DNA from: Lachnospiraceae bacterium
Lineage (GTDB): Bacteria; Bacillota; Clostridia; Lachnospirales; Lachnospiraceae
NCBI GenBank assembly: GCA_017456585.1
Contig: JAFTJD010000072.1
Span: 1-54,862, forward strand
Length of the DNA stretch: 54,862 nucleotides
Direction of reading: 5' to 3'
Under the pieces are notes generated by a model, which was given only the letters and a program-made list of their open reading frames with translations, was not told where the DNA came from and ran no database searches. Shown one piece after another: positions 43,101-51,587 of the stretch (within the stretch, counting starts at the first letter, position 1; every line of letters starts with the position of its first letter). The position numbers and the translations under genes are program-made.

Positions 43101-43967
43101 ATGTATTTTTGGCTTATTCAAATAATCTTTAATCTGCAAAACTGCTATATGATAGCCGTGATGACGATGTGCCTTAAGAAAAGATTTGCTAATGCATCAG
43201 TATGGATGTACATATTGGTATTCGAAGCATGTATGTGTATTCCGGCATATTATAGATTTAGTCTGCCGATATATTCTGAAAAATATGCAATAGTTTATTA
43301 TTCTATGCAGATTTATCTTTTACTATTTTGTTTGCTTGGGTATAGGGATAGTATATGGAAGAAACTGCTGTGGCTGGTTTCGTATATGTGTATAGCCTCA
43401 CTTTTTGAGAGCAGTATGAATTATATTTTTGAGAATGCCTTTGGAGTGTCTTTGCAATATAATTGGAAATGTAAGGAGGATCTTATATTTTTCATAATTA
43501 CAAATCTGGTGCTATTTACATTTACAATCATCCCTATAATGCTGTGGCGTAAATCCTTGATTTCAATCAGTGGTAGGACGAGAGTGATTTTACCGCTTAT
43601 ATTAATGCCGGTTAGCCAGCTTGCTATGTTCGCGTATACTATGGATACGGAGAATCGTATGATAATATATATGCCGAGTGCAATTTATTGGGTATTTGCA
43701 CTCTGCTTTATAGCGGATGCAGTGTTCGTTTTCTTCCTCATAAGGCAGGAAGAGGTGTCTGCCGTGAAACTTAGACTTCGTGAAATCGAGCATGCATGGG
43801 AGTTAGAGAAGATTGCTTATGAAGATTTGCAGAAAAGAGAGCAGGAATTATCAAAGATTAGACATGATATAAAGAATCAGATTACGGTAATGTACAGTCT
43901 GATAGAAGCCGGTGATGTAGAAAGAGCCGACGAGCTTCGTAGGGAACTTCTTAGTCAGATACAATAG
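43101..43967 (+). CDS. Membrane sensor with DHp His but no kinase ATPase domain, copy 2
   Basis: A tandem paralogue of the preceding gene with exactly the same length (288 residues) and the same start leader (AAAGGGGGCTTGGTAGAATG type). The first 35 codons and the last 80, including His255, are nearly identical to copy 1, while the middle (about 40-190, membrane helices and loops) has diverged. For example, the segment after helix 4 reads SSMNYIFENAFGVSLQYNW in place of VCVFSLKDIIGIELQYNW. That fits selection for a common transmitter with different sensing surfaces, or gene conversion at both ends. It also lacks an ATPase domain. A terminator follows. Confidence 0.88.
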   Translation: MYFWLIQIIFNLQNCYMIAVMTMCLKKRFANASVWMYILVFEACMCIPAYYRFSLPIYSEKYAIVYYSMQIYLLLFCLLGYRDSIWKKLLWLVSYMCIASLFESSMNYIFENAFGVSLQYNWKCKEDLIFFIITNLVLFTFTIIPIMLWRKSLISISGRTRVILPLILMPVSQLAMFAYTMDTENRMIIYMPSAIYWVFALCFIADAVFVFFLIRQEEVSAVKLRLREIEHAWELEKIAYEDLQKREQELSKIRHDIKNQITVMYSLIEAGDVERADELRRELLSQIQ

Positions 43968-44016
43968 GCAAGATGAATATGTAAGAAGATTATATAAGAT
44001 AAATATATAAAATTAG

Positions 44017-44075
44017 AAAACCTTATTAACGTATTAGTTGACCGGATGGTGACATGCGTTAATAAGGTTTTTTGT
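44017..44075. terminator. Terminator after the sensor genes
   Basis: AAAACCTTATTAACG (44017-44031) pairs with CGTTAATAAGGTTTT (44057-44071) followed by more T. The A-rich left side may let it work for the convergent HTH gene too. Confidence 0.8.
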
Positions 44076-44196
44076 GTTGTAAACGTCTATAAGTAAAATT
44101 GTGCGCGTTATTTGATTATACCAAATTTGTCATTTTGAAGGCTTTTTCTGCTAAGAAAATCTTTACAGAAATATTTATATTAAAATAATAAAGTGG

Positions 44197-44487
44197 TTAT
44201 TCTAAACTGTTAATGAATGCTCGAAGAATCTCAATTTGAGCTTCATTAAGTGAAGAAACATCAATGACAGATGCCGGAATCTGTTTCTCAAAGCCAAGCA
44301 GATAGTCGGTGGAACAATGATAGAAGCCGGCAAGAGAAACCAGGTTCTCCAAACTGGGAGTTCTTTCGCCACCTTCATAATTCGAAATTATGGCAGCCGA
44401 TATGCCGAGAGCATTGGCAACATCCTTCTGAGAAAGTCTTCTGTTTTTTCTAAGCGTTTTTAAACGTTCGCCCAAACCAAGTATCAT
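44197..44487 (-). CDS. XRE-family helix-turn-helix regulator
   Basis: A 96-residue Cro/C1-type regulator with a standard HTH domain (about 1-62: ERLKTLRKNRRLSQKDVANALGISAAIISNYEGGERTPSLENLVSLA) and a short helical tail (NEAQIEILRAFINSLE). Start ATG 44487 with GGAGG upstream on the minus strand; the TTG five codons earlier is unlikely. A 12-bp palindrome at 44521-44532 lies just before it and could be its own operator. It is divergent from the lipoprotein gene at 44637 and may control it. Confidence 0.9.
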   Translation of the reverse strand: MILGLGERLKTLRKNRRLSQKDVANALGISAAIISNYEGGERTPSLENLVSLAGFYHCSTDYLLGFEKQIPASVIDVSSLNEAQIEILRAFINSLE

Positions 44488-44520
44488 ATATAGCACCTCC
44501 AATATACTAGTTTATAATAT

Positions 44521-44532
44521 AAGCATATGCTT
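44521..44532. promoter_or_regulatory. Possible HTH operator
   Basis: AAGCATATGCTT is a perfect 12-bp palindrome in the 149-bp divergent region between the HTH gene and the lipoprotein gene. Functional assignment is inference. Confidence 0.4.
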
Positions 44533-44636
44533 AGGGTTAATATTAAGTATGCTAAAAGCGTTGAAAAATATGCCGTGAGCGATTATAATACTAATAATAT
44601 ATATTTTCAGAATAAGATATGCAAAGGAGTAGAACG

Positions 44637-46190
44637 ATGAAGAAAATTAAACTGTTAACAATGATTGTATGTGCTGCAATGCTGGTAATAATGACCGGTT
44701 GTGCAAGGGGACGGGATAAGGTTGAGAACGATAATGATTATGAGACCGAAGAGAAGGAGACAACCGACAAGAATAAGGTTAATACTGAGACAACACCGCA
44801 AGTAACTGTTAATGTACAAGATGAAACAACCTCGTCAAAGCAGGAAGAAACAACTGCGCCAAAGGAAGAAGAAACTACAACAGCAAAGGAAGAAGAGACA
44901 ACAGCTGTTCCTGAGGGAAAGGGAAGTCAGTATGTTGAGAAGATAGGCGAGTTTAGTGGTTCTTGTTATTATATATCAGCGGCCGGTTTGGGATATAAAG
45001 CTGATGGCAAATATGGAATTTATAGCATAGACGGACAGATGGATACAGGAAATCAGTATGTAAGAATAGAAGCATTAGGTGAATATTATAGCGTGCAGCT
45101 AAATAAACCAAATGACAGTAATGATTTCGCATCGCTTAATTCTGTGGGATTGCTTGATAGAAACGGTAATATGGTTGTTCCGGCTAAGTATGCCGTTATA
45201 AAAGCTGTAGGGGGAGAACGCTTCTACATTCTTTATGAAGCGACGGAGCAGACCACGGTTAAAGAGGAAGCACTTGTATATTTGACCAAGGATTACTTCT
45301 CATTTTCACCTTCAGAGGATGACGTTTTGTACAAATGCGTATGGACGGTATATGACTCATTAACAGGAAAAATAGTTGAAGGTGTTACAGGAACTACAAG
45401 ACCTGATGTCAGGGATTATTCAGGATTGTTAATGTATAAAGTTGATGAGGAAATGATTACGATTAATGAGAATGGTGAAAAGCTTCCGAGTACAGCGAAG
45501 GTGTATGATAATGGCTGCTATATGCTTACTGAGGATAATACTATTTATGATTCAAAGGGAAATAAATTATTTGTAGACGGGGCAAATGGATATAAGATAT
45601 TAGGTTCTAGTGGTGACTATTTTTACGGATGGAAATCAGAGAATTATAATGACAAATATGTTGTAATCGATAAGGGAGGTAATGTGATTTCTGCCGAATT
45701 TAGCAAATCGCCGACTGTTATTAATAATAGTCATGCAAGGGTAAACGGTGAATTATATAGATTTTCCGGTGAGAAATTTATAGAAGGAAATTGCTATAAT
45801 GCTTATTACAGGGATGGTTACTGGCTGATTATATTGGAAGACAAGAATATACGTCTGCTTACAGAAGACGGTACAGAAGTATTCTCAGTAATGAAAGAAG
45901 GAAATATCTTTGCCTATAATTCTGATTTTTTGATTGGTGATATAATCGACGGAAAGACGAAGTATGTGTCGCTTGTTGAGAAGGATTTCGTTATTGAAGG
46001 AATGTCTCTTGCACCATGGTTGGTCATGACAAATAAAGTAGACGGTAAACGTACTGTGGTAGATGTACGAAACGGTGAAACTATTTTGTCAGACTATACT
46101 TATTACTATAGCGATACTGCTGCAGATGGAACCTGTTACATAGTTGCCCAAAAAGCGGGCGGCTACGATATCTACACACTTGTTAAGTAA
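44637..46190 (+). CDS. Lipoprotein with WG-repeat-like beta domain
   Basis: A 517-residue lipoprotein. The signal sequence MKKIKLLTMIVCAAMLVIMTGC ends at Cys22, followed by a Glu/Thr-rich stalk (about 23-95 with EETT repeats) that should lift the domain off the membrane. Residues 100-517 are beta strands in WG-repeat-like style (GYKADGKYGIYSIDGQMD, VGLLDRNGNMVVPAKYAVIKAV, YVVIDKGGNVISAEF). No catalytic motif was recognised. ATG 44637 fits AAAGGAG; the upstream ATG at 44619 precedes that site. It starts a run of co-directional surface genes extending to 54 kb. Confidence 0.8.
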   Translation: MKKIKLLTMIVCAAMLVIMTGCARGRDKVENDNDYETEEKETTDKNKVNTETTPQVTVNVQDETTSSKQEETTAPKEEETTTAKEEETTAVPEGKGSQYVEKIGEFSGSCYYISAAGLGYKADGKYGIYSIDGQMDTGNQYVRIEALGEYYSVQLNKPNDSNDFASLNSVGLLDRNGNMVVPAKYAVIKAVGGERFYILYEATEQTTVKEEALVYLTKDYFSFSPSEDDVLYKCVWTVYDSLTGKIVEGVTGTTRPDVRDYSGLLMYKVDEEMITINENGEKLPSTAKVYDNGCYMLTEDNTIYDSKGNKLFVDGANGYKILGSSGDYFYGWKSENYNDKYVVIDKGGNVISAEFSKSPTVINNSHARVNGELYRFSGEKFIEGNCYNAYYRDGYWLIILEDKNIRLLTEDGTEVFSVMKEGNIFAYNSDFLIGDIIDGKTKYVSLVEKDFVIEGMSLAPWLVMTNKVDGKRTVVDVRNGETILSDYTYYYSDTAADGTCYIVAQKAGGYDIYTLVK

Positions 46191-46286
46191 TTATACTGCA
46201 AGTGTGGATGAGTATGATGTTGTCTGCCACACTCTGTAGAGAATAATAAAAGATTGTGCATATAGGAGAAGATAAGGGGGATAGGC

Positions 46287-49070
46287 ATGAAAAAGAAACT
46301 ACAGTTTGTTCTGTGTATGGTTGTATTAATGCTTGTAGCGTTTACAGGCTGTGATAGAAGGGATGAAGAAGCACTTGTGTCACTTTTTGATGAAATGTAT
46401 GAGGATGAGACAAGCAAGCCTGATAAATCAGATAAAACCGATAAGGCGGATGAGTCAGATAAAACGGATGCGTTGGAAACTACAACAGGTAATGATAAAT
46501 CCGGGGGAAATGCCACACAGAAGCCGGAACAGGATAAAATGGAGCAGTTGGATTATACCTTCTATGTACCGTCAAATGTAGCTGAATATATGAGTAAAGA
46601 GAAGTTCTGTTCCTGCGTATATAATGGATATGTGTATTATTCTATACCGAATGCCAGCAGTACACGAGGCATATACAGGGTTTCGGTAAATGATGCAGAT
46701 GCAGAAGCTGAGGAAGTGTTAGGTTGGGCACCACTTATGTTTAAGATTCATCCGGATAATGGTATGTTTACAGTGGATCAAGAGGGCACTTATGGAGCGT
46801 TTTATTTTTATGACTACGGACAGGATTACTGGAGTGTTTCTTATACGGGAACTTTTGATGGCGCTGTTATTGCTGATAATTGTGCGTATTTCGTTGATTC
46901 ATCATATAAAGAAAAATATAATCGATATACAATGAAGGACGAGGAACGTTATTGCCGTGTGATGAAATACGAATTACCGGATTGTACATGGGATGATCCG
47001 AATAAGTTTTATGGAACATATAGTATAATATGCGAAATAACTAATTTCCCGATGAATGGAAGTTATACGATAGAAAGAGGGCTGCCTAATGGAAACTTTA
47101 TCGTTAAAGAATCTGTTGGCAATGAAATTCCAAAGTATTATATGTACGATAAAGACGGAAATTATGTGAGAGAATCTAATGTATATGAGGCTTCGGCAGT
47201 TTTGGCAACAGCAGATGGGAGCTTGTCAATTGTTGGTGCATTGGATGAGGAACTGGGAGCAAAACGATACGGATACGTAGATTCTAAGGGCAAATTTACA
47301 GAAGATGAGTTTATTAAATACATATTTACTGAATGTAAGGATTTTTATGTAGATATAGATTTGAGTGATGGTGAAATATATTTCTTAACGAATGATGATA
47401 ACTTATATGTTTATAGCATTGCTACGGGTATGCAGAAATTACTGGCTACACAGTTATATTCGGCAAGATTTATTCCGTTTGTTACGGAAAACTATGTATG
47501 CTTGGCAGAGTCCTTGGAACATGAATATGCGCTAATGAGAGTGCCATTGGAAGGCAATACAATATATGACCCGGAAGAAAATGGACAAACGACCGAACCT
47601 ACGACAGAACGTGTGGAAACACCGGTAAGTGCGTTTGAGTATGAAATAGTAGATGGGATTGTAACTATTACAGGATTGAAAGATGATAAGTTAAACGAAA
47701 TAATAATTCCTGAAAAAATTGAAGGATATCCGGTAATAAGTATAGCTGATGAAGCATTTCTTTTCTGTGAAAACCTTAGGAGTATAGATGTTTCGCAAAG
47801 TGTAACATATATAGGAGATTATGCGTTCTGTGGTTGTGGGTTTGCAAATATAAAGCTACCTCAAGGTTTAACACATATAGGAGAAGGAGCTTTTGACAGT
47901 TGTGAAAATCTTGAAAGCATACAGGTACCACAAAGTGTAATATATATCGGAGAAGGTGCATTCGAGGATTGTATTATTCTTAGGAGTGTAGAAATGCCGA
48001 AAAGTCTAGATTATCTTGGTGAAGACGTATTTTGCGGATGTTGTAACCTTGAGAGTATTGAGATACCGCAAGGAGTGACATCAATTGGCTACGCAGAGTT
48101 TTCGGCATGTGACAGTCTTGTGAGTATAAAGATACCGCAAAGTGTAACATATATTGATGAATATATATTTGGGTATGAAACTGATCAAAGAATAAAAATA
48201 GCTTATGTAGAAAAAGGTTCCTATGCAGAAGAATGGGCAAAGAGGAATGCAGATAATATATACATACGAGATGATAGCGGAACAGAATATGAAACACCGG
48301 CAAGTGCGTTTGAGTATGAAATCTATGATGAAGAGGTTGAAATAACGGGATTAGTGGATAAATCTTTGACCGAATTAGTTATACCGGAGGAAATATTGGG
48401 GTGTCCCGTTGCATATATAGGTCGTAATGCATTTTACGGATGTATCAGTTTGGAAACTGTAGTAATACCATCAAGTGTAGAGGTGATAGATAGCTCTGCG
48501 TTTGAGGGATGTAGCGCTTTGGAAAGTATAGAGATACCAGCTAATGTAATGGAGATAGGTGGAAACGTATTTGCATATTGTGAAAGCTTAAAAGAGATTA
48601 GGGTAGATGAGAGTAATGTAATATATACATCACGCGACATAAATGGGAATGAATGTAATGCTATTATTGATAAGGATTCTTATGATTTGCTGGTGGGTTG
48701 TGCTAATACAGTTATACCAACAAATGTAGAGGAGATAAGAGCGCATGCGTTTAATGGGTGTAGTAGTTTGAAAAGCATAGTTATACCGGAAAGTGTAGAG
48801 ATGATAGGCTGGGGTGCATTTTCTGGATGTAGTAGTTTGGAAAGTATAGTGATACCGGCGAGCGTAAAGACGATAGATACAGAGGCATTTTCTGACTGCA
48901 GTAGTTTTAAAAGTATAGTAATACCTGCAAGTGTAGAAATTGTGCACATGGATGCATTTTCGGGGTGTCACAATCTGACTGTTAGTGTCCAAGAGGGGTC
49001 TTATGCCGCAATGTGTCTAAATGGGTATGAATATCTATATACCTATACAGTAGTGTATTACACTCCATAG
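46287..49070 (+). CDS. Lipoprotein with two BspA-type LRR blocks
   Basis: A 927-residue lipoprotein: signal peptide with lipobox AFTGC and Cys22, a Lys/Asp/Ser stalk with DKSDKTDKAD repeats (about 45-85), and a domain of about 350 residues resembling a DUF5050-like beta-propeller (YNGYVYYSIPNASSTRGIYRVSV). Two LRR blocks follow (about 447-650 and 671-910), each introduced by TP(V/A)SAFEYEI and a GL...LVIPEEI strand. The second contains a non-LRR insert YTSRDINGNECNAI shared with the gene at 49756. The protein ends in a beta hairpin. The likely role is surface binding; the ligand is unknown. AAGGGG lies before the ATG. Confidence 0.85.
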   Translation: MKKKLQFVLCMVVLMLVAFTGCDRRDEEALVSLFDEMYEDETSKPDKSDKTDKADESDKTDALETTTGNDKSGGNATQKPEQDKMEQLDYTFYVPSNVAEYMSKEKFCSCVYNGYVYYSIPNASSTRGIYRVSVNDADAEAEEVLGWAPLMFKIHPDNGMFTVDQEGTYGAFYFYDYGQDYWSVSYTGTFDGAVIADNCAYFVDSSYKEKYNRYTMKDEERYCRVMKYELPDCTWDDPNKFYGTYSIICEITNFPMNGSYTIERGLPNGNFIVKESVGNEIPKYYMYDKDGNYVRESNVYEASAVLATADGSLSIVGALDEELGAKRYGYVDSKGKFTEDEFIKYIFTECKDFYVDIDLSDGEIYFLTNDDNLYVYSIATGMQKLLATQLYSARFIPFVTENYVCLAESLEHEYALMRVPLEGNTIYDPEENGQTTEPTTERVETPVSAFEYEIVDGIVTITGLKDDKLNEIIIPEKIEGYPVISIADEAFLFCENLRSIDVSQSVTYIGDYAFCGCGFANIKLPQGLTHIGEGAFDSCENLESIQVPQSVIYIGEGAFEDCIILRSVEMPKSLDYLGEDVFCGCCNLESIEIPQGVTSIGYAEFSACDSLVSIKIPQSVTYIDEYIFGYETDQRIKIAYVEKGSYAEEWAKRNADNIYIRDDSGTEYETPASAFEYEIYDEEVEITGLVDKSLTELVIPEEILGCPVAYIGRNAFYGCISLETVVIPSSVEVIDSSAFEGCSALESIEIPANVMEIGGNVFAYCESLKEIRVDESNVIYTSRDINGNECNAIIDKDSYDLLVGCANTVIPTNVEEIRAHAFNGCSSLKSIVIPESVEMIGWGAFSGCSSLESIVIPASVKTIDTEAFSDCSSFKSIVIPASVEIVHMDAFSGCHNLTVSVQEGSYAAMCLNGYEYLYTYTVVYYTP

Positions 49071-49123
49071 AATCAGAGGTTCAGCATATACTTAAATATA
49101 TCCTAAAGACAAGGAGAATGAGT

Positions 49124-49726
49124 ATGACGGGAAATAATTTTAAGGTAAGCACCGGCAAAACGGTTAACCTGCTTGCGATATTTGCTGCTATGTTAGTAGT
49201 TATTATAGTCACTGTAGTGGTTATAGTGGTCGTTTTGCCGATGGGCGATTCATCTCATAAGCTTGAAAAGCAATTGGAGCTTGGTTCCAAGTATTATAAA
49301 AGCTTTGAATACGATAAGGCGGAGAAGGCATATCTCAAGGCTATAGAGATAGAACCGGAGTGCGAAGAAGCATATTATGCACTAATGGATATCTATTTTG
49401 TGAATAATAATCTTGATAAAGCCGAAGAGGTACTTGAACAGGCAGAAGATGAGCTTGGCAAGAGGGCAGTTAGAGATAAACGAGCTGAATTTGAAGAACT
49501 CAAAGATTTTATTAACAATAATTCCAACAATAAAGATGCGGAGACATCTGACGGAGAAGAGATTGATTTTGGAATCATTGATGGTATTACCGGCTCCGGT
49601 GAAGAGTTTGAATTCGAGATTGAGATACCCATGGGAGATGCCATGCCTGAATCCGGGGAAATGAATGGGTATATAGTGGAGTACGAAATTAACGGTGAGA
49701 AACATACAGTTTATTATGCCGAGTAG
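49124..49726 (+). CDS. Membrane-anchored TPR protein
   Basis: A 200-residue protein with one strong N-terminal membrane helix (about 14-40) and then a TPR pair (about 48-115: LELGSKYYKSFEYDKAEKAY, CEEAYYALMDIYFVNNNLDKAEEVLEQA). A disordered acidic tail ends in EINGEKHTVYYAE. It matches the N-terminal half of the next two proteins and lacks their LRR block, so it may be a shortened family member. ATG 49124 fits AAGGAG better than 49118. TPRs usually mediate protein contacts; the partner is unknown. Confidence 0.8.
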   Translation: MTGNNFKVSTGKTVNLLAIFAAMLVVIIVTVVVIVVVLPMGDSSHKLEKQLELGSKYYKSFEYDKAEKAYLKAIEIEPECEEAYYALMDIYFVNNNLDKAEEVLEQAEDELGKRAVRDKRAEFEELKDFINNNSNNKDAETSDGEEIDFGIIDGITGSGEEFEFEIEIPMGDAMPESGEMNGYIVEYEINGEKHTVYYAE

Positions 49727-49755
49727 GATTGAGTTAACGACTAAGGAGAACATAA

Positions 49756-51528
49756 ATGTCAGAAGAGAAAAATATCAAATCAAAACAAAAGCTTAATGTT
49801 AAATTGCTCATTATAGTTGCAAGTATAGTTGCGGTACTTGCTATTGTAATAGCTTTAATCCTTATTTTGCCGCGAAATGCCAAGGCAGAGGAACTAACTA
49901 AACAACTTGAACTTGGAGAAAAGTATCTTGATGAATTAGAGTATGAACAGGCAATCGCCGCATATCTCGAAGCGATAGAGATTGACCCTAAGTGTGAAGA
50001 TGCATATTTCGCATTGGCAGATGTTTACATAGAGATGGGTGAATTCGATAAGGCAGAAGAGATCCTTGAAGAGGCTGAGGATGAGCTCGGAAGTAAGGCG
50101 GTTAAAGATAAGAAAGAAGAGGTTGATAAGAAAAAGGCGGCAAAAGATTCAAATGTTGTAGTTAAGGAAGAGGAGACAACAGCAGAGATTCCTACGGAAA
50201 CCACAACAGAGGAACCAACTACGGAAGTAAGGGAGCCTGAGACGGAAACTACGACTATCGAAGTTCCGACAGAGACCAAGGTTGAAGAACTTGAGACAAG
50301 CATACAAGAGACAGAAACTGAAACATCTGTGGTGGAAAATACAGAAACACCGGCAAGTGCGTTTAGTTATAATGTTAATGATGATGGAACAGTAACAATA
50401 ACAGGGCTAAAAGATGTTGATTTGAAAGAAGTAAAGATTCCTCAAATGATTGAAGGATATCCGGTGGTAGAGATAGCTGATTATGCATTTGAATGGGACC
50501 GTATAGAATGTGTGGATATATCGAGTTTTGTTACAAGAATAGGAAATTATGCATTTAGAGGTTGTGATAAGTTGGCAAGTATAGAAATGCCGGAGAGCAT
50601 CATAAGTATAGGACAGGGTACATTCAATGTATGCAGGAGTTTAGCGAACATAGAGATACCAAACAGCGTTGAAAGCATAGGTGAAAGTGCATTTTATGGT
50701 TGTAGTAGTTTGATGAGTGTAGAGATACCGAATAGCGTTGAAAGTATAGGAAGCTACACGTTTGGTGAATGCAGTAGTTTGGTGAGCATAGAGATACCAA
50801 ACAGCGTTACGAATATAGGAGAAAGCGCATTTAGTTACTGTAGTAGTTTGCTAAGTATAGAGATATCGGAAAACATCACAAACATAGGTGACTGGGCATT
50901 TATCGGTTGTAATAATTTAGCGCATATTCAGGTAAGTGAAAATAATAGCGTATATACTTCACGAGATGCAAATGGAAATGAGTGCAATGCAATAATTAAT
51001 AAAGAGAATAAACGATTAGTTGTGGGGTGTATGAATACTATAATTCCAATGGATATAACAAGCATAGGGAATGGGGCATTTTATGGGCATAGCAAGCTTA
51101 TGAATATTGAGATACCTAGTAATGTACGATACATAGGTCAAGAAGCGTTTAAAGATTGTACTGGTTTAGTCAGTGTAAAGCTGCCTGACAATATTTCGAC
51201 GGTGAATTATAGGACATTTTCTGGCTGTAGTAGATTGCTAAGCATAGAAATACCTAAAGGTGTTACAAGTATAGAGTATCTAGCTTTTGAGGGATGTAGT
51301 AGCCTTGAGAGCGTGGATATACCCGATAGTGTTGATGCGATAGGAAGGGAAGCGTTTAATGAGTGTGAAAGTCTGATGAGTATAAAATTACCTAGAGGTA
51401 TATTGACGATAGGTAGAAATGCGTTTGGAGATAAGATCCAAACTATATATGTTATAGCAGGCTCTACTGCTGAAATATGTACAAAAGATAGCGGATATGC
51501 AGATAAGATAGTCTATTACAATCCATAG
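49756..51528 (+). CDS. Membrane-TPR-LRR surface protein
   Basis: A 590-residue protein with one membrane helix (about 12-36), a TPR-like helical pair (about 45-125) and a Thr/Glu-rich stalk (about 130-195 with TTTEEPTTEV and ETETTT motifs). BspA-type LRRs run from about 205 to 575, opened by ETPASAFSYNVND and closed by a YVIAGSTAEIC segment. An insert YTSRDANGNECNAI interrupts the LRRs near residue 395, as in the lipoprotein at 46287. The N-terminal 130 residues are nearly identical to the next protein, so the two arose by duplication followed by change of the ectodomain. The N-in topology means the TPRs and LRRs are outside. Confidence 0.85.
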   Translation: MSEEKNIKSKQKLNVKLLIIVASIVAVLAIVIALILILPRNAKAEELTKQLELGEKYLDELEYEQAIAAYLEAIEIDPKCEDAYFALADVYIEMGEFDKAEEILEEAEDELGSKAVKDKKEEVDKKKAAKDSNVVVKEEETTAEIPTETTTEEPTTEVREPETETTTIEVPTETKVEELETSIQETETETSVVENTETPASAFSYNVNDDGTVTITGLKDVDLKEVKIPQMIEGYPVVEIADYAFEWDRIECVDISSFVTRIGNYAFRGCDKLASIEMPESIISIGQGTFNVCRSLANIEIPNSVESIGESAFYGCSSLMSVEIPNSVESIGSYTFGECSSLVSIEIPNSVTNIGESAFSYCSSLLSIEISENITNIGDWAFIGCNNLAHIQVSENNSVYTSRDANGNECNAIINKENKRLVVGCMNTIIPMDITSIGNGAFYGHSKLMNIEIPSNVRYIGQEAFKDCTGLVSVKLPDNISTVNYRTFSGCSRLLSIEIPKGVTSIEYLAFEGCSSLESVDIPDSVDAIGREAFNECESLMSIKLPRGILTIGRNAFGDKIQTIYVIAGSTAEICTKDSGYADKIVYYNP

Positions 51529-51587
51529 AAACGAATTCTTTGAAAACATGAAATGCACAGATGCATTAGATACTAAGGAGTACATAG

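Noticed and set aside
46201..46233. AGTGTGG/CCACACT hairpin as a terminator between the two lipoprotein genes
   Set aside because: The stem is only seven base pairs and no T run follows.
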